Source: Isoetes taiwanensis
Lineage: Eukaryota > Streptophyta > Lycopodiopsida > Isoetales > Isoetaceae
NCBI GenBank assembly: GCA_021234155.1
Contig: JAJEKV010000032.1
Span: 16,536,408 to 16,600,407, forward strand
Reading direction: 5' to 3'
DNA length: 64,000 nt
The notes beneath the pieces were generated by a model. That model was not told where the DNA came from. It worked only from the letters and a program-made list of their open reading frames with translations, and searched no databases. The number at the start of each line of letters is the position of its first letter. The stretch's first letter is position 1. This document shows, in pieces, positions 27,801 to 40,053 of the stretch. Position numbers and translations under genes: made by a program.

Positions 27801-30689
27801 GGCCATCAAATTCACAACACCAACCTCTATTGTGGTATGCACCGTCTAAAATCTTTGATAAAATTGTAAATTTTGCTTTCCGCCATGAGCCTCTAGTGTT
27901 CAGGCAGTCTGTTCTTTCCTATGACCTTTTTCAATATAAAGTCCTTGATAATCATTCTGGAACACAAGCTTAGCGATAAAGCAAGTACCAGCGATGAAAG
28001 CAATCATTACCTTTGCTCTTAGCGTTTTGCTCAAGCCCCTTCCCAGCCGTAGTTGTACATGCATCGCGGATTGCTTAGCACCTAAGCGTTATGACAATGC
28101 AAGTAGCAAATAAAAACCACAATGCATTTAAGATGGATTCATTGGTGGAAGGCAGCCTCGTCACGAATAAACAAATAAGTAAATAGAGGTATTAAGGTTC
28201 TACACCGCTCGGTATATGATCTTCATGCATAATAAGGTATGCGTACGGTAGGCCTTGGTATTAGGCCAAAAGCGGTTTAACTCCGGCTACCCGGCTTTGA
28301 AATGAAAGGTGGCGGCAGTAAACATGCAATGAAAATAAAATAAGCATTAAAAGATAAAAGCGGGGCTATTAGGCGGCTTACGAAACCCGACCCGGCCACG
28401 AAGGATCTATCTAAAAACCGGTTAAAGTCACGAAGCTGCAGATTTTGCCTACACCGAAAACATAAAGAATGAAAATCTCCCGAAAATAGATGGATTTAAA
28501 GCGGCCTGATCCGTTCTATGACATGCAAAAGAAAAAAGGGGGATAAAGAGGAGAGGCTAAAGGAAAGCGAGGAAAATTCATGTTGCGGACTTACCCTCTT
28601 GAGAAGGTAAACATTGGCTTCCTTACACGGCGCTAGTTTTGTCACTCCCCATTCCCACTCAAATGTTGAAACATACTCGGAAAAGGACTGTGAGACGGTC
28701 TAAATTGTTCAATCCATATATGGTTGAAAGTACATGCAATCATAAGAATCGGTGCACCCTAAATCCACGTTAGATATGGAGATTTAGATTAAACCCATTT
28801 AAGGGTACTGACTTTAAAAGCGGATCAAGAGTCATATGAGACAAAGAAATCCGGAATTTGAGGTTAAAGGAATGGTACTCAAAGGAAAAGATTCTACCTT
28901 AAGCTTTCTTTCCTTCGACTCCTAAAAGCCGATTGAGCTTCCACGCTGATTGAAACCCTATAATGGGAATGCGGAAGGGTTTGCTTCTTGGTTCTATCGA
29001 TGCGGAGCCGATACGGAGCCTTGAAAGCTGACTGCGAAGAGGTGTAGCGGCGAATGGTCTATACCCTACCGGATCCATGCGGGCGCATTTCCAGCCACCA
29101 CCCTAGCGTTTTGAATGCGCTAGAGGCGGTTTTCATTACCAAACTGTATCGTCCTGGGATTTTGGCAATTAAAAACCCCCTACGATCACGATGTTGATTA
29201 TCACGGGTTCAACATGAACGCGAAGTCCGGTGAGGAGATGGAATTACTGCGGACGAGCTCTGTTTCTTTAAGGGTGCATCAAATCGAGAACTCAACAACT
29301 TAGCGTCACGAAATATTCGAGTTGGTAATGGCGCCATGAATGCCACGGCGTTTAACGTCGACTCCGCGAAATATTCGAGTTTATTAATGGCCGCAATAAA
29401 TGCCTTATAATCAATGAGTGCACACGTGCCATGTTTTAAGTATTTTTAAGGAACAAAATAAGAATATAGTGTGATGACATAGCTTATCATAGTGTTGGCT
29501 ATTAAGAAAAAATGGATCGTAAAGAATTGTATAAATAACTTTTGTCCACTGATGTTTTGAGATCAAAATGTTCACAGCCTTTAAAGCCAAAAGCCAAAGC
29601 GTTGATGCCATAGCAATTCTTGGGTAAGGGCTTTTAATGTAACAAGCCCATGAAAACAAATTGAGTGCAAAATAATGATACAGTAAACTGGCGGTATACA
29701 AATATGCCTATAAATTTTAGCATAAAAGAACTGTCGCCTTCCCTTTGGCCTTTTCTCATGCTTGTGAAGGGTCCTGCAGTATAAAAGTGGCCTAATTTTT
29801 CAACTTCTCTTTCTTATTAAAATTTGGATTAACAGATTGAATAACTAAGTACTCACTAGGACATCGGACCTGCACCAAATTTATAGGCCACCACACTTGT
29901 GCAGATTCAAGCACAAACTTTCAAAATATTCCAACAAATTATATTCGAGAATCTGCCATATTGCAAAGGTGATGATTAAAGACAGAAAATCTTATTGACT
30001 CGGTTGAATTGAATTATAAACAATATCGGAGTTGTTAGGTCACAAGTTGTAAATGGAGAAATTAATTTCTCTTTTATAAAAGGCTTTTAAAGTAGTAAAA
30101 ATATGCATAACATACACACCACCGTACCTCCAACATTCACAATAATAGTGATCAGAACATAAATTCTTTTACAGTAGAAGGGCCAAGATCGACAAAAAAT
30201 TCCAGTTTGTGCCAATCAATCGAAATTGTTTAGAAGGCAAAGATGCAGTCATAAAGCAGTCGATTGGATTGGCAGTGCCAGAATTTAGGCAGTAATGAAA
30301 TTACATAAGGAAGTCAAAGAAATAATGCCATACCTTGGCCCAGGAAGAGACAATCCAAGTACTTTGAAATTTGGCAATCACCTAAAAAGCAAGGATGATG
30401 ACGAAATTTGAGCAAAGGGATGCTTCAAATATGTGAGGAAATTTGGGCTAAAGGATTCGCCAAATCCGCCTGCGTAGGCCACTACTAAACCTAGAATAGC
30501 AAGGACCAAAGCACAAAATAAAAGGCATCTCAAATTTGCTCTACCATTGCTAATTCTTGAGCTAAAATTGACGGCATAGTGTATCCCATCAGAAGCAATC
30601 CGACCTTTCCCGAGAATCTTTACATTCTTTTAGATAACTACGTAGTTATTATCGAAGACTTGTGGAGGAACACCTTTTGTTTGGGATAT
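24837..30689. other. Long stretch without recognisable genes
   Basis: Mostly AT-rich with scattered 'agcgg' words. The frames at 24,875-25,348, 26,691-26,936 and 27,219-27,675 show no known domain. Nothing here could be assigned to a transposon family by eye. Confidence 0.35.
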
Positions 30690-32530
30690 GGAGGCTAAGG
30701 AATTTTTTCCAGATTTTGAAGAAAAACTTAGCAACAGAATCGGTATTAGCCTTGCCAGTGGAAATGCCATTGGCGTCGTGCTTATGTAAGATTGAAATCC
30801 ATTAGCTTATGCTAGCCGCATGATAAAACCTTCAAAGCAAGGGTATAACACTTATGAAAAAGATTGCTTTAGTGCATGCGCTAAAGAAATGAAGACATTA
30901 TCTCATGGGATCACAATTTGTTGCCTGTTTTGACCAGCAAAATCAAAAAAAATATTTCAAGACAAGAAATTAGCAATGCACGTCAGTTGAAGCTTATTCA
31001 CACTGTAAAAGGTTTTAAAGGGTTACAACTTGAGTACAAACCGGGAAGGAAATCCAAGTTACTGATGCTTTGAGTAGAGTATTCATTCACGCCATATCCA
31101 TTGCAAAAAATGTCGATTTAGATGAAAACAAAATATATAAATGATCTTTCTTTTGTCATTCCCTATGCTAAGATAAAGATAGAAAATTATGGTAGACATC
31201 ATCTTTTAGATTACATGATTCATAATGGTTTACTCTTATATAGAGATCGTACATGTGTTACACAGGCACATAGGTCAAGAATGATACAGGAATGTCAGAA
31301 CCTCCATATTTCGGGCATAGAGTTATTTAAGATACTCTAGCCACTATGAAGGGACAATTTTATTGGCCTAAACTTGAAAGGGATGTTAACAATATGAAGG
31401 CATTTGTAAATGGCTCTGCAAAGCAAAGCTGTGGACTAGTCGGCCTTTCGATTCTGAGAAATCTTGGAAGCACATCACTATGAATTTCATCCAAGGATTA
31501 CAGAAATCAGCTCATAAAAATGACTAGATTTGGACAGTTGTAGATAAGTTATCTAAACATGTTCACTTTATCCCTTGTAAATCGAGCATAACAGCTCCTC
31601 AGGCAAGCAAACTTTTCATGAAGAGATGCTTCGAATTTATAGAATATCTGGCGCAATTATAATGGATAGGGATTCATTATTTTGCATTAGATTCTTGTCA
31701 GGGCTTATGGAGAGTCTAGGAACAATCTTATAGTTTTCCACATCCTACAATCCTTAGACGGATGGGCAAACTAAGATTGTGAACCGTGTCATTGAGGATA
31801 TCTTGCAAATTTATGTTGCAAAAAGACAAAGTCAATGGGAAGAGTATCTTTATCTTTTGGAGTTTGCTTACAATAACATTGCTCATTTCATCATTTAGAG
31901 ACTTTTTTTGAAGTGGTATACTCTCTGGAATCTCCAATTATGAAAATAGGAGGTGAAGTGCCAACTTCAGATGAAGCAATAAGTGACTTTGCAGACATTG
32001 TACAATAAGTAAAAACCTGTATATAAGAAAATAAAAAAAATTATGATTTCTTGACTTGCAAAGAACCGAAGAAAAGTAGACTATGCAAAGGCCAATTGGT
32101 TTGGTTACATCTTCCTAAGAAATGTCTTTGAAAAATGGGTAGCAGGTACGTAAAATTGGCCCCTAGGTATTGTGGTGCATTTTAAGTTGATGACAAAATC
32201 GATAAGAATATCTATTGTCTGCACTTGTATGGAAAATGGACTAGCATCAATGGTGATGAGGAGGTGCTTGAAGCAGAAAATATACTTACTCATCAGATAA
32301 GATAAGATAGGTAGATATTTAGATTTTTTTTTTTTTTTTTTTTTTTTTACTTCCACAGAGACCAAATTGGCCATGGGACCCAAACAATAAAAGGGGCTTG
32401 GAAGCCAAAAAAGTACAAAAAAGGGACTTTCTTATCGAAGATATCTAGTTAAATTCAAATTTCATCCGCCTCCTGATGCAAAATGGTATTCTGAGGAACA
32501 ACTTAAAGAATATAAAGCACTTGTGGATGA
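30690..32530 (+). pseudogene. Chromovirus RNase H-integrase-chromodomain remnant
   Basis: Translation in shifting frames gives the 3' half of a Ty3/gypsy pol. An RNase H region (NAIGVVLM...NPLAYASRMIKPSKQGYNTYEKD) lies at about 30,760-30,870, followed by the VTDALSRV end of RNase H near 31,060. The integrase zinc-finger region follows (LLYRDRTCV near 31,236, GQFYWPKLERDV near 31,352). Decayed integrase core is present around 31,460-31,900. The end at about 32,430-32,530 reads RRYLVKFKFHPPPDAKWYSE then EEQLKEYKALVDEY, a chromodomain-type tail. There are many stops and frame changes, and a LINE 3' end has inserted near 32,325-32,400. It is far more decayed than the 13.3 kb element and from a different subfamily. 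Confidence 0.75.
32325..32400 (-). mobile_element. LINE 3' end with poly(A) tail, very short
   Basis: On the minus strand this reads a LINE 3' terminus ('gggtcccatggccaatttgg' near 32,358-32,377, then 'tctctgtgg') followed by an A-run of roughly 28 bases (T-run on the plus strand, about 32,322-32,349). The same 3' terminus occurs at about 32,585-32,620 and 62,520-62,560. It appears to have landed inside the older chromovirus remnant. Confidence 0.6.
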
Positions 32531-32554
32531 ATATGAGCAAACTTGGTGAAAGGA

Positions 32555-33530
32555 ATATATTGAATTGAATTGAATTGATTTTTTTCGTCCACAGAGTCCA
32601 ATTGACCTATGGGACCCAATCATGGAGTACAACAAACGTACTACCTTCAAGATAAAAAACCCCAACCCTGAAAGTTTTTCGAGGGAAAAACTTTGGCGAT
32701 GTAGGCATCTTTGGCTATTACAATGATACATTATGATATATTTTTTGCAATCGACATCGCGAGGGCATAAGCGGAGTGCATTCATCAGTTTCTTGGAGTA
32801 GGGCCCTAGCAGATCCACTGAAGGCATGCCTAGCAGCAAATGGAGCGGTTGGTTGGGGGGATCAACTCAGCATAGCGGGCGCGAATGTGGGTGAATGTTG
32901 GACAGTTCTGATGAGTGTGGCATTCATTCTCAATGGCATCCTATTTGCAACACTGACAAATTCTATCCTCCCTTGCCTCTCTAGCCCATCTGTCTGTCTC
33001 AAATCGGAGGCGATATGCACTTGTAAGAATTATGGCTATCAATATGTGTTTTTTCGGTGGCAAATGTGCACATAGGTAGTGTTGTAGGCCTCGTGTGAGC
33101 ATGGGATTGATCTGGTGCTGGTAATGTATTGTCTTAACATGCTCTAGGGCATCAGCATCCTACAGCTTGCTGAGGAGGCAAGCATCAAAATACTGTCTCA
33201 AGTGATGGTAATCCTCTTCATTTTCTACATGAATTCACCTGTTCTGTTGCATCTAACTGTCTCAATCTTTTCCATAACTTTTCTCAATGCATAGTGTCAA
33301 AAGCCTGTGCAAAGTCGACGAAGCAACAATAGAGGTATTGGCGCTGCTGTGGATAATTTCTAGATTTCTTTTGGTCAAATTCTTTTGATATGCAGATAAT
33401 GGATGTGGAATTAGATGGTTTATATATGTATTTTAGGTTTAAATCCTTAGGTACCATACTTGGATTCTGTTTGTATGTGCAATAAATGGCTCTAAAATTG
33501 CTAGGCATGTTGCATAATTGTTAAGATTAC
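32555..33530 (-). mobile_element. LINE remnant with RT motif A
   Basis: The minus strand contains the RT palm motif CCFVDFAQAFDT (about 33,290-33,330), typical of non-LTR retrotransposons (family form F-V-D-F-x-K-A-F-D). Downstream sequence (33,230 to 32,570) matches the 3' part of the LINE at 62,490-64,000 block by block (compare 33,060-33,210 with 63,040-63,190). It ends in the shared 3' terminus, followed by an ATTCA-type repeat tail at 32,555-32,580. The distance from motif A to the 3' end is under 800 bases and no YxDD motif is seen, so the copy is internally deleted as well as mutated. Confidence 0.7.
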
Positions 33531-33870
33531 TTTTTAGTTCTTTTATCCTTTAACCTACCTTTCTAACTTTCCTTTGTGTTTAGGAAGTCCAATGTTCATA
33601 TAAAGTTGTCACCAACTTCTGCACGTTCCTCTGTGCCATCCACCAAATTGGATGATTCACTATTTTGTAAATAGAAAAGACATGTAATAAAGTAGAAGTT
33701 GAATTTCACGTTTCTTGGGACTCCCAAAAAACATGAGTCTTTACTTAAAAGTACTCTATGGATAATCTATTCCCTAACATGAAAACAACCATATACCATT
33801 TCCTTCAACCATTATTTGAATTGGAGTTGGGTGCCATGCAAAAAATCTTGCTTATTGAACAATTTAGAGA

Positions 33871-34550
33871 GTCCAATGGTATAAAAAAAATATATTAGTA
33901 TTATAGTCGTGTGGCAATTTCGCAGGCTGGCTTCTACAAAATAACACTCTGGACTACCACAATCGTCGGATTCGTCGATCCTATGACCCAGACCGTATGT
34001 TGGGACCTTTGGGCACCTCTCGTTTCACTTATAGTCATTTATAATTGGGGGCCCCTATGATTTTGAAATATGAAATACGAGTTCACCTAAGGCTTTGAGG
34101 GAATATTGAACCTCTATACGGCTTTGCCTAAGGTTTAAGAATATGAAATACGTGGGCTCGAACCTATATCAAAATAACTCAATGTCCCATGGTATAAAAA
34201 AAATCTATTAGTATTATAGTCGTGTGGCAATTTTGCAGGCTGACTTCTACAAAATAACACCCTGGACTACTACAATCATTGGATCCGTCGATCCTATGGC
34301 TTAGACCGTATGTTGGGACTTCTGGGCACTTCTCGTTTCACTTATAGTCATTTATAATTGGGGCACCCATGATTTTGAAATATGAAATACGAGTTTACCT
34401 AAGGTTTTGAGGGAATATTGAACCTCGATACGGCTTTGCCTAAGGTTTAAGAATATGAAATACGTGGGCTCGAACCTCTACCAAAATAACTCAATGTCCA
34501 AGAATATGAAATACGTGGGCTCGAACCTCTACCAAAATAACTCAATGTCC
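33871..34550. repeat. 313-base tandem duplication plus a 50-base partial third copy
   Basis: The block beginning 'gtcc(a/c)atggtataaaaaaaat' and ending 'aaaataactcaatgtcc' starts at 33,871 and 34,184. A final 50-base copy of its end ('aagaatatgaaatacgtgggctcg...') follows to 34,550. Copies 1 and 2 differ by scattered substitutions and a few small indels. Confidence 0.85.
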
Positions 34551-34763
34551 TAATAAGACTGTTTTGACCAATATAACCAGTAAGCTAACATGATTATTTT
34601 CTATCTTGAATTTATATTTTTTCTTTTATAACAACCCATTCAATTGTTTTAGGAATATACCTGGTCTGTTATCTTCTATCATTATCACGAATCACATTTG
34701 GTAATCAATAAACAAGCTAACTAAAGAGGTATGTTGGAGTAGAGAAAGCACAACTAAAAGAAA

Positions 34764-34930
34764 GCCACATCTGGGCAACTCCACTAAACAAATAATATGA
34801 GTCACAAATGCTGAAATAAAGAAAGAAAGCCACATCTGGACATCTCCACTAAACAAATAATATGAGTCACAAATGCTAAAAGCCACAACTGGGCATCTTC
34901 ACTAAACAAATAATATGAGTCACAAATGAT
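34764..34930. repeat. Three tandem units of 53-65 bases
   Basis: Units starting 'gccaca(t/a)ctgg' and containing 'ccactaaacaaataatatgag' (with small changes) begin at 34,764, 34,829 and 34,882. A diverged relative of the first unit and its upstream flank recurs at about 38,338-38,400. Several minus-strand frames crossing here are only translations of the repeat. Confidence 0.75.
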
Positions 34931-35149
34931 GGACCACAATAAGAGAGCCACACATTAGCCACAATGCTAATGTTGCCGACCTCAAACAGGCACATACAAA
35001 CAAGACACATTAGCCACAGTACTTTGTATTGCTCGAACCCTGAGGCCTCCTGGAAACATAACATGCACCCTGACATGAGGCTGACATATCGACCACAATG
35101 CTAATGTTGCTGAGGCTACTAAGCTCCATAACAACTTTGCACATATGTT

Positions 35150-35425
35150 TTGGATTCTTGGCATACACCACCTTGTGATCCATGGTACCAGATGCTACAA
35201 AAGTACATGCTCATGATCACAAAACAAAGAAAGACAAAAGAAATATGCAGAATGAGGCGTGCCAAGTGAGGCTCTCCAAATTTGAGATAAACACAGTACA
35301 AATGAAGAGGCTCCGTTAATATAGTGTAGACCGCAAATGCGACCGTACACTAACTAAATCTAATCCTACATATGTTAACCTAAGCGTGCAGTAGCCGATT
35401 TTGCCCTGCTTGACACCTAACGTAT
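35150..35425. repeat. Dispersed repeat, copy 1
   Basis: It shares a long run with 37,768-38,065 in the same orientation. Both start at 'ttggattcttggcatacacca' and run through 'catgctcatgatcacaaaac', 'gcgtgccaagtgaggctctc' and 'aatttgagataaacacagta' to 'gcttgacacctaac'. The copies differ by indels and clustered substitutions. Confidence 0.75.
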
Positions 35426-37767
35426 TAAATACACAATATTAGCCTTCACTAGGTGGGTAACCTCCCCTAAAGTTTTTAGCACAAAACATGTCTGAGACTT
35501 TTATAGACAAGTCAGACAATTACAACATGGTGCAAAATTTTAGGAGGCGAAAATGATGGTAATGGTTGGGTTGTGTGGCCGTAAAAGATCTTCATGAGAT
35601 ATTAATGCGATGGCCGGATAAGATAGAAAAGAATGTCGTCGCGAGAACATGGATCATAGGAACTTTGGGGCCAAAAACATAGGAGCCATCCGGTATATGA
35701 TAGGAAAGTCCATTTTAACAAATATTGCCCAATAATTCACTTAAAACAATTATGATAGGGATCTTAAAAACATATACTTCAAAAAAACATCCCCGTGATC
35801 AGCCATAAAGAAGCGTGACAATAATAGTTTTGAAGCGTGGATTATGAGCTAGGGCGTGGCCATGAAGCAGCTGATGGTCTGCGGCGATGTGGCTATTGAA
35901 AATGGCGTGGGCTGGTGAAAGTGGCGTGGGAAGAAAAGCGTGGCGGCGTAACTGGCGTGGACTGTTAGGTATTGGTATGTGGCGTGGGCAAAATGGCGGC
36001 GTGGGTCCGGTTGCGTGGGTCGAAGGCGTGGAAATTGAGGAGGTCAACATCATTGGCAGGTAAAGCGGCGTGGAAAAATTAGAGGGGAAGCTATCAAAGC
36101 GTCGGCGTGACTAGCGTGAGGCACAAAATTTTAGTGCATCGACCATAGAGATATGTAGCCAAATCGAGCCATTGGTTCCAAAAAAACCCTGGCGTGTGCA
36201 ACTAGCGAAACCGTAGCGCGCCGATGGTGCGGTAGCGATTTGGCGAGAATTAAGTTCTTGCTTAACAGATGCAAAATTTGGAAGTTACTAATCTGGTATA
36301 AGCCCGGATATGATGCGAAAATATGGCGCTTATGGTTAGGCCCGGTCGATTGGTGCACGAGATACTCAAATCTTCCGAAATGATGTGCGAGAAATTGTTT
36401 ACCGCAGTGAAAACTTGATGGATCTGATTAAAACTGGTGCCCACAAAGGCTTAAAGCCATGGGTGCCGTATAGATGAAAGAAGCCAAGGGGTCCAATAGG
36501 TAAAGTTCGTTTGAAAATATGTTTGTGCTCTATTCGCGGTGGAAGTTTGATGTACTAATGGTGCGGTAATGCGGATGAGGGAAATTTGGAAAGCGAAGAA
36601 ATCGAGTCTATTAACAGTATGCGGATGTGCTTGCGCGAATATTGTGCGCCGACACGTATTTCCTAGATGAATGGGAATGGCAAGTCTTCCTCTTGAAAAA
36701 TACCAATAAGCATCGAGGAAGATGCGTTCGGAATAAGAGCTTGCTTGCAAGAAGGTGCAATGATGCTATGGAGTTTCTTTGTGTCGCGGATAATAAACTT
36801 TTATGCGGGGCGTCCGAACGAATTGCCAAAGGCTGCGAGCATTAGAAAGCTTGAACATCAAAAGAGGCTCACGGGCATATAAGCGAAGGTATCTTTTGTG
36901 TTCCAAATAGGCGAAATCCAGAACTTTGATCTGTGAGAGAATATGTAAGCTTGATAGACGTATTTGCGACTTGGGCGAGTGATGATGATGATATAGGGGC
37001 TAGCCAAAGGCAGCCCCTCTTAAAACTCAATAAAATAGAATTGGCGTACAATGGAGATGAAATGCTTGAATGATTTCATTGTATCAAAATAAAGTACGAT
37101 AAAGCGTGATCTCGCAGAATGCTTGATGAATGCTTGGAGAAACATGTAACGCATCTGATTTGAAGAAGAACTTCGATGCTTGTTGTTTTGAATATCGCGA
37201 GGGCTAGTCTTTCGCGGATGAACAACATGAAGAAGCGACTATCGATTGTGAATCATAAGGAAAGGGCTAGCCAAAGGTCAACCCTCCCAAATAAAAGCGA
37301 AGAAGAAATGATAAAGAGAATATTTTTGGGTGATACTAGCGGCCACGATTCCGATAAAAGCGAGAAAAAAGAAGGATAATGAAAAGAGCATGATATTTTG
37401 ACAATTTTTCAGCGGATAGAAGAAAAAAGGATCAAAGCGGTGATTTTTACGAAGATCTTCAGAGAGGAGTCAGCGTCACCACTCGAAATCTGGAAGCGCC
37501 AAGCATTATGGCGCGCGAAAAAGCGAGTCTTGAAAGCAATTCTGAGAATTAAATTTAGCTGTTGCTTGAAATCATCGGTGTGTGGAAAACAAAGCGCCTC
37601 AAAGCGGATACACAAATGTCGACTTGGTTGGGCAGAAGCTAAAGGAAACTGCCGGGGGAAAGAATGAGTATACAAAGAAGTCTTCAAAGCGGGAAAAATT
37701 GGGCGACAAGACAGTAGCGGCAAAGGGAGAAGAAAGTGATCATGGCGGGCAGGCAACGGCGCCAATG
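35426..37767. other. No recognisable gene; GCGTGG-rich patch
   Basis: Between about 35,830 and 36,120 the word 'gcgtgg' or 'gcgtga' occurs roughly a dozen times at irregular spacing. The minus-strand frame there is His/Pro-rich as a consequence. Elsewhere in this block frames up to 161 codons (37,409-37,894, minus) have no known domain and overlap the second dispersed repeat. Confidence 0.35.
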
Positions 37768-38065
37768 TGTTTGGATTCTTGGCATACACCACACCTGCCA
37801 GCCCGATCCATGGCCGAATGCTAAAGGCTGCCATGCTCATGATCACAAAACGAAGACAAAAGAAATAATACAAAAAGAATAGAGAGCGTGCCAAGTGAGG
37901 CTCTCAAATTTGAGATAAACACAGTACAAATGAAGGGCTCGGTCTAATATAGTGTAGGCCTTAAAATCTGGGCAGTACATAGCTAAATCTAATCCCTACA
38001 CTTATGTTAACCTAAGCATGCCAAGGGTGTCGATTACGCCTGCTTGACACCTAACATCAATGCAT
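37768..38065. repeat. Dispersed repeat, copy 2
   Basis: Partner of 35,150-35,425. Compared with copy 1, several short stretches are replaced by GC-richer words (for example around 'ccagcccgatccatggccg'). Confidence 0.75.
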
Positions 38066-38896
38066 GCACGTAACTACACTAGGTGAGTAACAACATATGA
38101 GGTGTAGACGGATGGGTGGGTAGATTGAATGAATTGGTGGGGAAGTGTTGCCAAAGCGAGGAGATGCGGATGGTGATGAAGGGAGAGAAAGAAGGGTATA
38201 AAAGGCGTCGAGGAAAATGCGTAGCTGTTAGAACTATACTCATGCAATGGTTTTGACAAAATACATTTATCTTCTTATCATTATCTGAGAAGATAAATTC
38301 AATTATCAAAACGACAAAAACAACTAAGAGAGATAAGGAGTAGAGAAAGCACAAGCGAAAGAAAGCCCTTATGAATACCCGCTAAACAAATAATATATGG
38401 TAAAAATCTTTTGAAAATAAGTAGGAGTCGCGGTTGCCAGAATTTTGAGGAGTCAACAATGGCCCCGGGGTCATAGGACCCTAAAAGCCTAAGGAGCGGG
38501 AAACAAGCAGCTGGCTGTGAATAGAAGAGACAAATATAACCATCTTTAGCGGACTCGAGAACACCACAACGAGCATATTGCCTTGAAGATTCTATACGGG
38601 ACATTCAAGCGTTTGTCGAAATGGCTCTCCTCTTCTTGCGAATGGGTACCAAAGATACTAGCATCTTCCTTCACCAATGGCATAAAGACAATGCTTGAAC
38701 CAAGGTTCTCAATTTGGAATAAAGAAACAGACTTTCTCCTCAAAAATAACCATGATCGTCACACGGATACCTCGATCAAATGGCCGCTAGCCACACCATC
38801 TAATTCCAGCATATAATTCCCCATCAACAATCTCTCCCGGAAGGCCAGCGGGGAAATAAGGACCCGGAGGCGTTGCAATAGAGCCCAGTGCCAACT
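38066..38896. other. No clear gene
   Basis: It contains a diverged relative of the 34,738-34,800 segment at about 38,338-38,400. The minus strand could hold the decayed C-terminal part of the recombinase-like gene that lies just to the right, but I do not see its R-H-R-Y catalytic residues. Confidence 0.3.
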
Positions 38897-39447
38897 TTAA
38901 TTGAATGCATCTTTGAGGAATGGATAAAAAGGCTTCGCATGGGTATCAAAATCAATATCCTCATTCCAAAGCAAAGATTGCGGCCCTTCTATATAGCGGG
39001 GAAGGTGACAAAAGGTATTAACAGATAGTGGTATCTCATAATGTCCAAAGAGAACATTTGAGGGATGTGAGCAAATGGTTAGAAAACGCGGATCATATGA
39101 GGAAGGATGGGGTTGTTTCTTCCTAAGCGATGGGGTGGATAATCTCTTAGCCACATCTCGGGCAAGGGCAACTAGAGGATGATCTATAGGTTTTGGGTAA
39201 CCAGCAAGGATGTGATAAAAAGCAACAGCAGCAAGCGCCAATCGATTAGAAAGGAGTAAGGGCTTGATGTAAAGAAAAGGCAAATGAAGTAGAGGCTTCG
39301 GCGGTAGACTAGGTTCTTATACTTGCACCAATTCTTCAAAAGGTTCCAAGCATGCTGATAACCCCTCAAAGTACTCCCAGATCTAGAAGACATCAATAGC
39401 TGCGGGAAACAATTCTTCAACTTAAGCAACTCATTGTCACCATCCAA
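38897..39447 (-). pseudogene. Tyrosine-recombinase-like fragment
   Basis: Two overlapping minus-strand frames (39,447-39,184 and 39,283-38,897) read as the N-terminal, core-binding half of a tyrosine recombinase. The first has SRSGSTLRGYQHAWNLLKNW (about 39,390-39,330) and the second ALAAVAFYHILAGYPKPIDH (about 39,247-39,188), then PLVALARDVAKRLSTP. In the family these are the 'S-T-R-x-Y...W..F..WC' helix and the 'A..Y.H...G.P.PT.HP.V' helix seen in DIRS/Crypton-type and phage-type recombinases. A frame change separates them, and the catalytic half is not recognisable downstream. The fragment abuts the decayed gypsy protease (39,450) directly. I am moderately sure of the fold and unsure of the element type. 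Confidence 0.55.
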
Positions 39448-39449
39448 CG

Positions 39450-40053
39450 TTAGCCAAAACTCTGAACAAAAAACATTTGCAGAGCAATTGGTGCTCCTGA
39501 TAGCTGGATATTCAAATTAACCCGGCGACCCGGTATGTGGCAGATAGCTCCACTTGCCAAGGTGACGGGACGTGGTTTGGATTTTAGAGTTGTAAGGTTT
39601 AATGACTCAACCAACCTGGGAGACGGAAAGTTGTGCGTACTTCCAGTATCCATTAAGATGACAAAGGGTTTGGCATCAATGTATCCAACAATGGATATGA
39701 CAGATGGCTGGTTGTCCGCGTTGCCAGTTTCTATAGCAGCAAAAATGTGAGACTCACCTTCTAGATAGTCTGGTGCCTCTTCGTCAGTAAGGGTCGGTAA
39801 GTCACAGAGAGGTATATAGTCCTCCTATTCCACTTCTGCCAGGGCTGCCTGCATCGCTTGGGTTACATATGAACATTACTGCATATGGTGCTCCGGTCGA
39901 AAACATCGGAAATAAGCTTTGTCCTACCTCAGCTGGTCGCGAGCCTCTCTAGGAATAGATTGGAGGATTTGCTGCACTTGGCCAGCAACGTTGCCTGACT
40001 TCTCTGGCACATTGAAGCTCACCTTCTTTTCTGTCTTCTACAAAGGCGGTTTG
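39450..40053 (-). pseudogene. Older gypsy element: zinc knuckle and protease half
   Basis: On the minus strand from 40,053 downward this continues the gag of the older element. A decayed CCHC knuckle (YFRCFRPEHHMQ then a stop then C, about 39,915-39,870) is followed by an acidic spacer. A retropepsin comes next, with its active site intact as MDTGSTHNF (39,653-39,627), then SKPRPVTLASGAI and GRRVNLNIQLSG. The order and wording parallel the 13.3 kb element's own knuckle and protease, so the two are close relatives. It stops abruptly at 39,450, where a tyrosine-recombinase-like fragment begins. The other half of the element lies at 53,381-56,255, beyond the 13.3 kb insertion. Confidence 0.75.

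Noticed and set aside
37409-37894. 161-codon minus-strand frame as a gene
   Set aside because: It overlaps repeat copy 2 and has no recognisable domain; its composition follows AT-rich and GCG-word sequence.
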